Source of the DNA: Knoxdaviesia capensis | Taxonomy: Eukaryota > Ascomycota > Sordariomycetes > Microascales > Gondwanamycetaceae | Reading direction: 5' to 3' | DNA length: 64,000 nt | NCBI GenBank assembly: GCA_001510575.1 | Contig: LNGK01000004.1 | Location: 3,160,667-3,224,666 of the forward strand | Shown here: positions 23,279 through 34,469 of the stretch, piece after piece | How the letters are laid out: the number at the start of each line of letters is the position of its first letter | Numbering within the stretch: position 1 is the first letter of the stretch | Notes under the pieces: model-generated | Database searches by the model: none | Told to the model about the DNA's origin: nothing | Seen by the model: only the letters and a program-made list of their open reading frames with translations | Made by a program: the position numbers and the translations under genes

Positions 23279-25038
23279 CTAGGTCAGACGCACGTAGTTT
23301 CCTGGAGAACAAAGAGAGACAAATAAGGTTAGCCATGAGTGGATCAGTCGACACAAACCCAACATCCTTCTTCAACTCGCCCCACTTCACAAAGCAAGCA
23401 TGTGATGGCCCACACGACGACATACCTGGAAACTGGCCCTGCTTGCCGTTCAACCGGCCCGACCACCACTCGTTCGGGTTCGGCGTACGCGTGATGACCT
23501 CGATCACGTCGCCGGTGCGGAAGCTAAGATCGCCCTCGGCCTGCGCATCGTAGTCGTACAGCGCCGTGACGGTCTCGGCAGCGGGGACTGCGCTCAGGCG
23601 GTTGGGCTTCGGCTTGGGCGGCGGCGGCTTCGCTTTCGCTGCGGCGACTACCGACAGGTTGCTGGCAGCCCCGGTGGTGGCGGGCGAGTAGGCGGGCGGG
23701 CTGTCGAAAGACGAGTCATCGGCGGTGGTCTGGTGGTAGCCGATGCGGGGCACGGAAGAGGCGGTCGACGCGGCGAATGTCGGGGTCTTGCCGCCTCCAG
23801 ATGACGGGCCGGCGGTGAGCAGGCCGGGGGACTTGCCGCCCTCCAAGCGGCCGACAAACTTCTGCGGCCGTGGCCGGCCGGTGGTCTTGAAGCGCACAAT
23901 CGACAGAGCCTCGGCGCGCTCTTGCACGTCGCCGCGCTTCAAGTGGAAGGCCTCCTCGACGTCTAGGGTGAGATCAAAGTATCCAATGTCGACCTGCTGC
24001 ATCTTCTCGTGCAGGGTGTAGAACACGTTCAGCTGCATGTAGTAGAACGACTGGAACAGCGGCTGGATGAACTCCCGCTCAAGAACAAACAGCTTGGGCA
24101 GCTCGTCCTTCAGCAGGTCGTTGTAGTAGTTGAACTCCTGGGTGGACAGCTCGACGTCGTTCTCGGCCTTCCACATGGCCTTGTCCTCCTTGGGACTGCG
24201 GTCTTTCTTGTCTTGCAGCTTCTTGAGCGTGGTGCGGTGGCGGTCGTAGTCGAGCTGTTTGTGGTCGCGCTTGACGGAGGTCTTGCGGATGACTTTGATG
24301 ACGTCAAGCAGTTCGTTGGCGGGCTGGACGATGCGCGAGTCGATCATTTCGAGTTCGGGCTTCAGAGTATCCTGTAAATCCTTGACCACGGCCTCGTATT
24401 CCTCGCAGGCGCGGATGCCCTCGGGGTTGCCCTCGATCACGAAGCTGTCCGGGTCGCTCATGCGGCCGGAGATGGGCTTGTAGATCTCGGTCATGGCCTG
24501 GCTGAACTCGATCTGGTGGTTGAGCATGCCATTGATGGCATCGAAGTACTTTTTGCTTTCGTCGTGGAGGGCTTTCGTTTCTTTTTCGAGCTCCTGGAAA
24601 CGGCGTTCAGCGTCGGTATATATGCCATCTTTGGTCTGTTCGCCGATGTTGAATCTGTATTTGATTTGTTGTGGTGCCTAGAAACAAACAGTAGCACACA
24701 GCGGGATTGTGTGCGGATGGGGTTAGCGGACGGACCGGTGGAAATCTCCGACATGGATATAGACGAGGAGGCCTCGGAGTTGAAGAGCAGACGCCATGTG
24801 AAGTGCAACAAGGAGAGAAAAGGAACAGAATCAAAATCCAAAACAAAACAAAAAAAGAGCAAAGATGAAGCCATTTTCTTGTCACAGCTATCTCGTATGA
24901 TAGCATCCCGCACGATACACCACAATCATGGCCGGGTGAAGCGTGAAAAGTTCCCCCTCTTCATAGTGGGGGATGCGGAACTTGGCGCAACGCAGGACTC
25001 ACCCGAAGCACACTCTTCTGAAGTCCACGCAGACTCAT
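23279..25038 (-). CDS. RVS167: BAR-SH3 domain protein, amphiphysin/Rvs167 family
   Basis: A membrane-curving adaptor that works in endocytic vesicle scission and actin patch function, normally as a partner of Rvs161. Three exons, 25038-25003 (36 nt), 24677-23426 and 23301-23279 (23 nt), make 436 aa. The tiny first exon gives MSLRGLQKSVLR, which joins in phase to APQQIKYRFNIGEQTKD, the expected amphipathic N-terminal helix of N-BAR proteins. The BAR domain runs to about residue 245 (DAERRFQELEKET, DAINGMLNHQIEFSQAM). A Gly/Ser/Pro-rich linker with a PPPPKPKP run precedes the SH3 domain (379-436; ALYDYDAQ, EWWSG). The last exon restores the canonical SH3 ending FPGNYVRLT. The unspliced frame would instead read into a nonsense tail. 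Intron 1 (325 nt) is long for this locus. The family call is very secure; Rvs167 versus its paralogue is decided by the SH3 domain. Confidence 0.93.
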
Positions 25039-25774
25039 TTCCAGCGATGAAAGACCCGTCGGCCTGGAGAAAGATGCGGGCAAAAATAGGATATCGAGAC
25101 CAAGAAGAACAGAGAAATCAAGAAGCCGGGAACGTTGGGAAAAAAGTTCGAGGGTGGAGAGAAAAGAGGAAGGGATGAAGATTTGAACGGCGACGGCGGA
25201 AGCAAGGAACAAAAGAGAGGAAATCAAGTGAGGGAGCCGGAAAATAGTGAAGTCATTGCCAGTCCGTCATAGTGGAAGAGGAAAAAGAAAAAATAAAAAG
25301 AAGGGCTGCAGCTATTACAGTGGCGGCAGTATTAAAACCAGGGATTGACCCAGCTATTGAGAAATGCTCTTTTTGGAGGGGGCAAAACCAAGCACTTTAA
25401 CGTGGAGGGGACTAAAAACGCTGTTGATGACGACGGAGTTTGTGGCGCTGTGGCTCTTGTCGGAGGCTGTGCGATTTCTAGTTTGGGCGGGAAGGAGCGT
25501 TTCGCGGCTTTTGCTGCAAACGTTCCTGCTCGCGAAGTTCGGCTCCTGCTCGTTTGTCGGCTTGACTCGTTTGTTATGTCAGCCGCCTTGATACATGCAT
25601 ATCCCGCCTGGCTGCATTTTGATTTGAATTCCTTCCAGGGAGAGGGAAAAGCCGTACGATTTTGATATTACACAGCTGAGGAGGATGCCATATCTTTTTT
25701 TTCTCGTTTCGGCTCGTCTGACTGACTGCTGGCGTGTGTAAACCCTCTTCTGTATTTTCTGCAAACACCGCGTT

Positions 25775-25808
<34 letters not shown>

Positions 25809-26703
25809 TGTCTCTCTGTCTGATCCCGTGAGAGTCTTGTCTCTCGTTGCTATCGTCTGCTACTCGCCAATAGGTACTTGGATGCTGGCACGTGCTATGC
25901 TGGGTGGCCTCATAACTGTCTCTCCTCTGCCCGGCTTGCTTCTAACTGACGTCCAACTGATGGGTTGCTAACTGTATACTGTTTCCAGGCTCTCTTTTCC
26001 GCATCTGCCGTCCACTCAGATCTCACCAGAGCCGGAGAGCGTCACAATCTCAAAGATGGACCGATCGGACACTGGATTGATGAATAGCCGCGATAGATGC
26101 ATACACCTCGGGATTGGCCCACCCCGATAGCTGCATACCCCCGTCTAACGCATACGAAACGGTGCGCGGCTAGAGTTACACACCGTGTTTTTGCTGGATG
26201 ACAAACCGCTTTTGCGCGTTCCCGCCAATCACAGGTCGTGCAGCGCCGATCTCGGGCTTGCGAACCGCCATTATCTAATCAATCTTGCCGCCATTTCTGT
26301 ACAGTATGGGGTTTTCCTCGGCTTTATTCGCCTGGACTGGTTTTTCGGAGCAAATCCCCGATATCTCCCAAAAAGGACCGCGGATTATTGAAGGGTAAAA
26401 AAAGCTATCACGGTCCGAAACTTTTTTGGTTGCCATCGAATAATCTTCCTCCCTCCATTTTTGTATATGATTCATCTGGTTTTGTCATCGACAACGTGAA
26501 TCACGACAGTTTATCCGTTATTTTCTTTCTCCCATCAAAATACTCTTCTCCGTTGCTGTCTTTGCTACCGGTCGTTGAAACTTCACCTGCTGTTTACAAA
26601 TCAGCATCTGCACCACCGCCATCGGGGTTTTCATCCCCTCTTTGATACTGAAGGGAAACTCGCCGAACACAACACCAACTCCGGTCTCTTTCGGATCTTC
26701 ATC
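25039..26703. promoter_or_regulatory. divergent promoter region between RVS167-like and NFS1 genes
   Basis: A head-to-head spacer of 1.67 kb. It holds a CT microsatellite (25777-25800), CCAAT boxes at 25867-25871 and 26225-26229, and TTATCTAAT at 26271-26279, one base away from the fungal iron-GATA (SreA-type) consensus in reverse. CCAAT-complex and iron-GATA control are known for iron-related fungal genes, but a link to NFS1 here is inference. A TGTACAGTA motif lies near 26298. No gene is supported in the spacer. Confidence 0.4.
25777..25800 (+). repeat. (CT)n microsatellite
   Basis: Twelve CT units, followed by imperfect TCTCT repeats to about 25823. This is a simple repeat within the divergent promoter. 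Confidence 0.85.
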
Positions 26704-28419
26704 ATGACGAGTTCCGTGATAAGACAGTCGTTACGTCTCGGCCGGACCGCGTCGTTCGCTGCGGCTGCGCGCTCGAGAACTCCCGCCACCACCTCACAAC
26801 TGCGACCTTTGGCCCAGCGCCCGCTATTACAGCCCTTCCAAGCTTCGTCTTCTCGGACTTATGTGTCGGAGTCAAAACCGGATAATGCCCAGGTGGAGAC
26901 CGCCATCAAGTTGGATAAGAAGGACTTTGTGAACGTCATTGACGACTCGGTCATCCAAGCAAGCCAAGTTGCAGGTATGTTCCCTTGATGCGGACTGGTT
27001 GATGTGGAATGCTGCGGATGGGCATGTCCAGCGCTGCTCCTCTATCCATAGCAGCATCGGGGTTTGGACGGACATCAACACTGGCCGACGGATCCTATCT
27101 ATCACCGGGTGCTCTTCCGTAATGATTGACAGCGCGACTAACATACACCCCAATTTTCCACCTTTCCTCTAGACGTTCTCAAGGATGCTGCCATATTAGA
27201 TCAAGGGCAGCGCCCCATCTACCTCGACATGCAGGCAACCACCCCCGTCGACCCGCGCGTTCTCGATGCCATGCTCCCCTACTACGTTGGCTACTACGGA
27301 AACCCCCACTCGCGCACACACGCCTACGGTTGGGAGTCGGAGAAGGCCGTGGAGGATGCCCGAGGCCACATTGCCGAGCTGATCGGCGCCGACCCCAAGG
27401 AAATCATCTTTACCAGCGGCGCCACCGAGAGCAACAACATGAGCATCAAGGGTGTTGCGCGCTTTTTTGGCCGCGGAGGCAAGAAGAACCACATCATCAC
27501 CAGCCAGACCGAGCACAAGTGCGTGCTGGACAGCTGTCGCCATCTGCAAGACGAAGGCTTCGAGGTCACCTACCTGCCTGTGCAGAACAGTGGTCTGGTC
27601 AGCATGGACGACCTGAAGGCTGCCATCCGCCCCGAGACGTGCCTGGTCAGCATCATGACCGTCAACAACGAGATCGGAGTCATCCAGCCGGTGGCCGAGA
27701 TTGGCAAGCTCTGCCGAGAGAACAAGGTGTTCTTCCACACCGACGGCGCCCAGGCTGTCGGCAAGATCCCCCTGGATGTGAATGCTATGAACATTGACCT
27801 CATGTCCATCTCGTCGCACAAGATCTACGGCCCCAAGGGAATCGGCGCCTGCTACGTTCGCCGTCGGCCGCGTGTCCGTCTGGAGCCCATCATCAGCGGC
27901 GGTGGACAGGAGCGTGGTCTGCGCAGCGGAACCCTCGCGCCGTCTCTGGCCGTTGGTTTCGGCGAGGCGTGCCGGATTGCCAAGGAGGAGCTGCCGTACG
28001 ACTCGAAGCGCATTAAGGCGCTGTCGCAGCGGCTCCTCGACGGCCTCCTGTCGATGGAGCACACCAACCAGAACGGCAGCCCCGAGCACTTCTACCCGGG
28101 CTGTGTCAACGTGTCGTTTGCGTACGTTGAGGGCGAGTCGCTGCTGATGGCGCTGAAGGACATTGCGCTGTCGTCGGGCAGCGCGTGCACGTCGGCGTCT
28201 CTGGAGCCTTCGTACGTGCTGCGTGCGCTGGGCAACAGCGACGAGAGCGCGCACAGCAGTATCCGGTTCGGCATTGGCCGCTTCACCACCGAGGGCGAGA
28301 TCGACTACGTGCTGCAAGCGGTCCAGGAGCGTGTGTCGTTCCTGCGCGAGCTCAGCCCGCTGTGGGAGCTGGTGCAGGAGGGAGTCGACCTGAACACCAT
28401 CCAGTGGACACAGCACTAG
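26704..28419 (+). CDS. NFS1: mitochondrial cysteine desulfurase Nfs1
   Basis: A PLP enzyme of the mitochondrial matrix that takes sulfur from cysteine for iron-sulfur cluster assembly and tRNA thiolation, with Isd11, Acp1 and Isu1. Exons 26704-26974 and 27173-28419 (198-nt GT-AG intron) give 505 aa. Residues 1 to about 58 are rich in Arg, Ser and Ala and almost free of acid, typical of a mitochondrial presequence. The desulfurase core starts at YLDMQATTPVDPRVLDAM. Visible motifs are FTSGATESNN (PLP phosphate binding), HTDGAQAVGK, the Schiff-base Lys307 in SSHKIYGPKG, and the mobile loop with catalytic Cys429 in SSGSACTSASLEPSYVL. It ends NTIQWTQH, typical of eukaryotic Nfs1. The intron separates the variable leader from the conserved enzyme. 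Nothing is missing; identification is very secure. Confidence 0.97.
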
Positions 28420-29088
28420 AGAGAGACCGACCGGAATTTGGGGGGAGAGTCTCTGCTAGTCTTCTTGTCACTTCTTTGCTTTTACGCCTTGTGAAACCAC
28501 GGGACTATCTCCTTTCGTCTCTCCCCCGCTCAACTCCAAAGTGGCTTTTTCAACGGCCCTAGTCATCATTCAACACCCTCTCTGGCGCCACATGAACGTT
28601 TTTCGTCATTCCTGTGTGTTTTTCTGCTTCCGTGGCTTGGAATGTACATCAGAGCATATCACAAGGATGCGAGGAAACTGAAAAGGAAACTCACCATGTA
28701 CACCCGGCTCGCTCAAGATAAGGAATGCTACAGTCTTCACTTTTCTTGTCCTTTTCTTTTCTTTTCTTTTTTTTTGTTTACTGTTTTTTTATCTTCATGG
28801 TTTTTTTTTTTCTGTATCCCCATGTAGTAGAGGAAAGCTGGGATTAGGAGGCTAATATTCGCCTCTCTTTTTTTCGGCGTCCTTCCTACGCATAAATTAG
28901 CTGTACGAGTAAAAGGGCATCATCAATTCAAGCCACGGTTTCTGTTTCTTGTTTCTCTCATACTTCAATTCATCTGTAAATACACTGTGTGTGCTATAGT
29001 GATGCAATCCCGTGCTCACCGGAAAGAATAACGAAAAGTTGGGGTTCTCTCACATGTTTTCTGGAGGCTCGGATATATCCACGACATA

Positions 29089-29109
29089 GTGACGACGTCA
29101 CTTCGTCAC
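29089..29109. promoter_or_regulatory. CRE-like bZIP palindrome
   Basis: GTGACGACGTCAC (29089-29101) is a palindrome around one central base, and a third half-site CGTCAC follows at 29104. Atf1/CREB-type bZIP factors bind TGACGTCA-like half-sites at fungal stress genes. The site lies about 750 bp upstream of the CsbD/Hmp1-like gene. Function is inferred. Confidence 0.35.
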
Positions 29110-29689
29110 AAACTGACGCCAGAACCGCCGCCACGCCCGACCACAGCATTTCTCGCTTCTTTTTCCGGGGTCAACTCTTTTCGGCCAGGGAAGCACCGTC
29201 CAGGGCCATTGCTAATTATATTTTTATCTGAATTGTTTATTTTTATTTTATTTTCCCGGGTTCTTGAGATTCGTGGCTGTTGTGGCCTGGTTCCATAATT
29301 GCGGACCGCAAGAGTCAGATTGACATGCACTAACGGCAACGTTGACGACACAGTGAACGCACGTGAACATGATGCTGTGTACCAGCGGCGGTCGAATCAT
29401 AGGAGTGGAAGAATTACCCAGCAATGATACACAAACACGGTCAATGCCGGCCGTAGCCGGCGGGTCTGCCAGCCTTCGTGCCTCGCCTCGGACAGGGATA
29501 ACACGACATGGCCGTTGCGTGGAAGCAAGTCTTGTTTGTCTATCTCATTCCGGCGTTGGGGGCCGCCATCACACTTACATCATGATGGGAGTATACCAGA
29601 GTATACCAGAGTATGACAGCAGGAGGGCCATGTGGACTTTGTTGGAAAAGGTTCGCTCCAGGAGGTCTCTCAAGTTGAGTCCCAAGATC

Positions 29690-29697
29690 TATATAAA
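29690..29697 (+). promoter_or_regulatory. TATA box of CsbD/Hmp1-like gene
   Basis: TATATAAA lies 153 bp upstream of the ATG at 29850. Consensus TATA boxes are the minority in fungi and are associated with strongly regulated, stress-responsive genes, which fits the encoded protein. Confidence 0.55.
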
Positions 29698-29849
29698 CGG
29701 CCAGGACCTCCACGTCTCAGCACGATCTGAACTTTGAAAAAAACAACTCATTCACCAGTCCAACACGACTTTCCATCAATCAATCCAACAACTCACAAAG
29801 CCAATCCAACAGCTCACCAAAAAACAACCAACCCTTCCAGTCCTTCACA

Positions 29850-30622
29850 ATGACCAACCCCACCACATCCGGCACCACCAACACCAACAAGACCTCCACC
29901 GTCAAGGCATACGCCGACTCCGCCGCCGGCTCGCTCCAGGAAACCTTTGGTAAGGTCGTCGGCAACCCCGAGGCCCAAGTGCACGGCCAGCAGAAGCGCG
30001 CCGAGGCAGCCGCCGTGCAGGACTACAACAAGAACAGCAAAAATACCGGCTTCGCCCAGCATGCCGGTCTCACTACGCATCCCATGGAAGACCCGGACCG
30101 CCGCCAGGGGCGCTGGGAGCAGACAACCGGCTCGGCCAAGGAGGCGGCTGGGGGGGTTTTTGGGAACGAGGTGAGTACTTCTGCGCGCCGCGCCGCGCAC
30201 GCGCGCGCAGCGCCGGCCGGCGACGGCTCGCGGTCCTCAAACGAGAGTGCCGCCGCCGCCACCGCCGCGCTGCCGCCGCGCCCCCAGCCCCCGTTGCCCG
30301 CGCACCTGCTAACCATGTCCCGGTAAAACCACCAAAACAGCACCTCAAGGCAACCGGCCAGCAAGAGCGGCTGGACGGCCAGACGAAGGAGACCCGCGGC
30401 CAGGCACACGACACGGCCGGCGGGCTCGGGGAGCGCGTTTCCGGCGCGGTTGGCGCGACGGGCGCGTCTCTGGTGGGCGACCACCAAGGCCAGGCTCGTT
30501 ACAACGAGATGAACGAGCAGGGCAAGGGGCGCATGGCCGGCGTCGAGACCGATCTGCGCCGCCAGGCTGACCATCGCCAGGGCGCTGCCGTGTCGAACGA
30601 CCGCGACCTGCCGACCATGTAA
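29850..30622 (+). CDS. CsbD-like stress protein (Ustilago Hmp1-like)
   Basis: Exons 29850-30170 and 30341-30622, with a 170-nt intron, encode a 200-aa hydrophilic protein free of hydrophobic stretches. It is rich in Gly, Ala, Gln, Glu and Thr, with repeated segments of the type ADSAAGSLQETFGKVVGNPE and TTGSAKEAAGGVFGNE joined to HLKATGQQERLDGQTKETRG. These are the A-G-x-x-K/Q-x-x-x-G patterns of the CsbD superfamily. Fungal members are often annotated mismatched-base-pair and cruciform-DNA-recognition proteins after Ustilago Hmp1, and bacterial CsbD is a general stress protein. Its true role is uncertain; it may be a LEA-like protectant. The intron is needed because the first frame runs into Arg/Ala/Pro low complexity after the GTGAGT donor. 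A TATA box, E-box and CRE-like palindrome lie upstream. Confidence is good for the family and modest for function. Confidence 0.85.
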
Positions 30623-30961
30623 ACGCATAGTTTACAGCCAACCGGATCAGATCTCCCTCCTTCCAGAATCACGGGCCCTTTTTTTAGTGACGTGATCGAA
30701 CAGGACACATGATGGTGCCCTACAACGGAAACTGTTGAGGAGGGATGTGTGCGTGTGTGTGTTTGTTTCGGGACGTCCCTTGTTATGACTTTGCTTTATT
30801 TCCCCCAAGACTGAGATAATAATATATCATATGGTATAAAAGAAATATGACTGGCTTGTGCATGCAGGATTGTAATGTCGTAACGTCGTAAAAGAAGAAA
30901 ATAACAGAAAATAGTTACAGGTGTAAGGAAGGAAACAAGAAGACGGAAAACCAGTTCAACC
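30623..30961. other. convergent 3' intergenic spacer
   Basis: The stop codons of the CsbD-like gene (+) and the membrane-protein gene (-) face each other across 339 bp. AT-rich strings such as AATAATATATCATATGG (about 30818-30834) are plausible 3'-end signals. No gene is seen. Confidence 0.5.
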
Positions 30962-31872
30962 CTAGCTGACGCCGGCATCCAGTAACGGCGGTCTCCGGTG
31001 GCCGGTATACGCCCCGCGTGCCCGTTGGTGGCGGCGTCGGAGGCACCACACGGTGACGACAGCCGCGATGAGCATCGGAACGCCGATACCGACCGACACG
31101 CCGATGGCAACCGGCGACGAGTTCGAATCGGAGTCCCCGTCGGATTGGGATTGGGGGGTGGTGGTTCCGGAGTCGGATGAGGAGGATGTGTTAGGGTTAG
31201 GGCCTTGGGTTACGGTCTGGAAAATTTCAATTAGGGTTAGTGGGCAACTTCCAGCACGAAAAAAGAAAAAGAAAAAGACAAAACGAAGAAAGAATCCCGC
31301 CGCCGATAACGCCGCGAGTGGGGAACAGGAAAGGAAGAGCATTCGGACCTTGTCTTCTTCGTCGGCTGATTGCGCAATGGTAAACAACGGCGATTGCGCG
31401 ATGGTCTCGCCCGACAGGCCGTGGGCGGTGAAGTCGGCCTGGTCCTGGATCTCGAGCTGGTACCGCGCCGTGGGGATGTACGGCAGCGGGTACGGCAGGC
31501 CGGTCCACGTGAAGCCGGACGTGGTCGCGTTGTCTTGAGTGTCCTGCTGTCAGCTACTTGTCACGGTGGTCCCGCGGGACCGCCCAGGCAGTACAAAAAA
31601 AACTCACTGGATATCACCGCGGTGAACGACGTCACGCCCGAGTCGGTGCTGTTGAAGAGCCGGCCGCGCACAATCATGTTGTGGGCGGACGACGCCTCGA
31701 CGGTCTCCCACCGGACCTGGAGGGTGGAGCCGGCCACCACGTCGGCGAGCGACGACGTGAAGTCGCCGGACAGGGCGGCCGCACACTCCGCCGACGAGCC
31801 GAGGAGGAGCAATAATGCCGCGCAGGACATGCTGGCCAGCATGCCCCGTGGCCGCGATCGGCCGGGGTTCAT
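30962..31872 (-). CDS. secreted-type single-pass membrane protein with Ser/Thr-rich stalk
   Basis: Exon 1 (31872-31608) gives a short Arg-rich lead, a signal peptide (CAALLLLLGSSAECAAA) and a beta-type domain starting SGDFTSSLADVVAGSTLQV, like the Kre9/Knh-type 'pull toward solvent' domain of fungal cell-wall proteins. It joins in phase to 31533 (74-nt intron, CAAG acceptor), continuing to ADEEDK. Then either 31348-31217 is removed (132 nt, weak GTCCGA donor, good TTTTCCAG acceptor) or it is read through, since the frame stays open. The last part (to 30962) has a Ser/Asp-rich stalk, one membrane helix (VAIGVSVGIGVPMLIAAVV) and a short Arg-rich cytosolic tail. Length is 234 aa spliced or 278 aa unspliced. 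Topology suggests a cell-surface sensor or wall-linked protein (WSC/Mid2-like in layout only). Translation may start at the internal Met at 31842. Confidence 0.7.
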
Positions 31873-33802
31873 CGCGGCAGCTGGATCGGGCTATCGGAGA
31901 GATGCAAGAGGGCGACGGCGATAGGGACCATGAAGGGAGGCGATGTTGTCGCCGGATGGGAATTTTCAGTGTGTCGTGGTGGTTGTCGTCGAGTATAGAG
32001 AGCGCCAATGGCGAAGGAACGCGAGAAGGAGTGTGTTGTATATGCGATAAGGAATGAACAAAGTTGTAGAAGGAGAGTCAGGAAAACCGAGAAGGATAGG
32101 AGAAAGCAAATTAAGTTCTCGGAAGCTCAAGCACAAGCACAAGCCAAAAAAGAAACACCGAGAAGGAAACCAAGCCGAAGGGGGGAAAATTGCCCCAAGC
32201 GTGATGAGCAGGTGAGCACGGACGGGAGAGTTCAGAGACTGAGCCACACACTACCGAGGAAGAAACGGCCAGGGAGATGAACTCAGAAGGGATACAGACA
32301 CGGATTGATACAGAGGGTGAAGAAAAATAGAAAGCAGGATGAGGGAGAGAGACATGGGACGAAAAAAAGAAGAAGCAAAAAAAACACTCAGGAGGCGGAA
32401 CTCAACCGCCTGTGGTCACGGTGCAGCCGATATTATTACAGCGTCGGGGCATATCTTGATGAAAGCGGACAGCGAGACGGGAAGAGACCAACAGCAAACG
32501 AGAGAGAGAGAGGCCAGAGAGATAGAGAGAGAAGAGGCCAGAACGGGAAACGGAATGCGCTCGTAAGTGAGCCGGATTGGGGGATGGGTGGGAGGAGAGG
32601 GCTTGTGGGAATAGATTGCAGCAATATCGGTATAGGGTCAATCTAAGGCCGATATACGGATATATGAAAGAGCGTGTGGCAGCGTGAGCAGAAAATGACG
32701 GATCGACGACGACGAGCGAAGACGTGGCGAGGGGGACAAGAGTTGATAGCAGTATGTACAGTACTGCTTGCAGTTACCACTCCGTGGTCGGATCAACAGG
32801 GCCTTGAGAACGGGGACAGCAAGACCAGGGAGCTCGGCCGGTGAAAGGCACGAGCGTGAGAAGTGATATGTAAGTGATAGCTGACAGCGCGAGGGCTCTC
32901 GTCGGCGTGTAAGACACGAGTGTCTGGGAAAGAGGCGCGAGGAACGAGAGACACTCACAACCACCAAACACCAAGGGAAGAAGACGGCACAACAACGGCG
33001 AAGAAGAGGGACAGACCGAGATTGGCGCAGATCTGCAGAGAGCAAAAAGGCTGGACTGAAAGAAATGAAAGAAAAATCCACAAGCACACAGCAAAATCCC
33101 ACCCTGGAAACCGAGGAGCGCCACCCACAAACGGCTAAAGGCATGGAAATTATGCCAACTCGCGGCACACCGCGCCCAGCGCAGCACCGGCCCCATGCCA
33201 GTTCCAACGTTGCCCGCAGATTGCCTGCCACCCACATGAATTCTATCTATCTGTTCCACAGAGTGACAGCGACATCCAGGAGTGGTTTGGTATGTGTGGT
33301 CCCCTCCCCCCCCTCCCCCCCGGTCCCTGGACTGCGACGGGGGCGCCGTGAGTGAGCAACCACCCCCAAGACATCGGGCCATCCACCAGTCCAGGGTGTC
33401 CACTTGTCCAGACCACGTCCACCAGGGTTCCTCTCAGCCGGAGATCTGGATGGAGCCTGTCAAAAAAACACCATCACAAACAGCATTTTCTTGACCTGGA
33501 TGTGCCCCTGTCCTCCCCTCGGCATCAAGCAATGCCACCAGCACGGCAAGCGAAATACAACAACACCGGCTGTGCCGCAGAAGGAGAGAAGAAATTGCAG
33601 AAGATTTGAATGAGAACAAAAGGTGTGGTCTCGCTCAGCACCCACCCCAGGCCAGCCAAGACAGTGTGAGGGGCGGAACGGATAGCCGGGTTGGTTGGCT
33701 GGCTGGCCGGCCATTCATTCATTTACTATGATGTCGTGATATATTGTCTTTTTCTCTTTTTTTTTTGTGCTGCCACATTATTTTTCCTCTCAGGGTTGGT
33801 TC

Positions 33803-33863
33803 CTTAGGGTTAGACAATGGGGTTTTGGGGCTGGGGTTGGGGTTAGGGTTGTATCCTAGGGTT
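33803..33863 (+). repeat. degenerate interstitial telomere-like TTAGGG cluster
   Basis: CTTAGGGTTAG, GGGGTTGGGGTTAGGGTTG and CCTAGGGTTG fall within about 60 bp, on one strand. They look like degenerate TTAGGG units, not an intact telomeric array. Origin may be telobox accumulation or a decayed interstitial telomere. Confidence 0.5.
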
Positions 33864-34313
33864 GTCGACCCCCCAGCTAGAATCATCCAGGATACGAATC
33901 CTTCTCTTCCTCCTCCTTGGAACAACAGCCAGTGAAGCTGTAGCTGTTCGGTGGAACCGGACATGGCGGTCCGCTCACGCTCGTCAAGGATCTCGATTCT
34001 CATCGGATCTGGTCTTTGATCTCGATGCCGATTGCGGAACCTGGCCCCGTTGGGTTACTTACTCGTAGATGTATCTTGGTATATCTGTACCCTTGATATA
34101 TTGTCTTGCGGGCGGAACAAAGGACCACCGAGGAAAGCGAACACAAAGGTAGATATTATGACGACCACCAAGGGTTTACACCCTAATGATGACAGGTGTA
34201 AGCAAGTGTTCCGGAGCAAATGCTAGTGAAACCACAAACTGGAGCAATGGACTGAAGGCAGGTTTGACTTGAATGCAAGAGAAGGTGTGTAGTGTAGATA
34301 TGGAAAACAGAAG

Positions 34314-34469
34314 AAAAAAAAAGCCAATGGCGTTAGTCGAACACAGAGGGCTTAACTGCGGGCCGAACCAGCAAATCCTCGTCGTGATCATCGTTAGCAA
34401 ACCATGCCAGTTGACAGGAGTCAACACATATAGTTGGCCCTTATACAGGATACCCAGGAGTGTCATCAC
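34314..34469 (-). repeat. SINE-like repeat, copy A
   Basis: A ~155-bp element that matches 36544-36697 in inverted orientation. Across the core (34325-34409) I count about four differences in 86 positions. Read on the minus strand it has an A-box-like TGGCATGGTTTG (starting 34409), a B-box-like GGTTCGGCCC exactly 40 nt further on, and a T run at the end (34322-34314). This order resembles an RNA polymerase III-transcribed, tRNA-derived SINE or a small RNA gene. Family membership is established by the second copy; the class is inference. Confidence 0.65.

Larger units (their letters stand above)
28420..29849. other. intergenic between NFS1 and CsbD/Hmp1-like genes
   Basis: The first half is a T-rich 3' flank with TTTTC repeats (28740-28815). 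The second half is the promoter of the stress-type gene at 29850, with a bZIP-like palindrome (29089-29109), an E-box CACGTG (29360-29365), a 10-bp tandem GTATACCAGA repeat (about 29588-29612) and a TATA box (29690-29697). No gene was found. Confidence 0.55.

Noticed and set aside
27196..28416. Minus-strand frame of 406 codons opposite NFS1
   Set aside because: Shadow frame; NFS1 catalytic motifs are on the plus strand.
29850..30326. Read-through form of the CsbD/Hmp1-like first exon (158 codons)
   Set aside because: After the GTGAGT donor it turns into Arg/Ala/Pro low complexity; splicing restores CsbD-like sequence.
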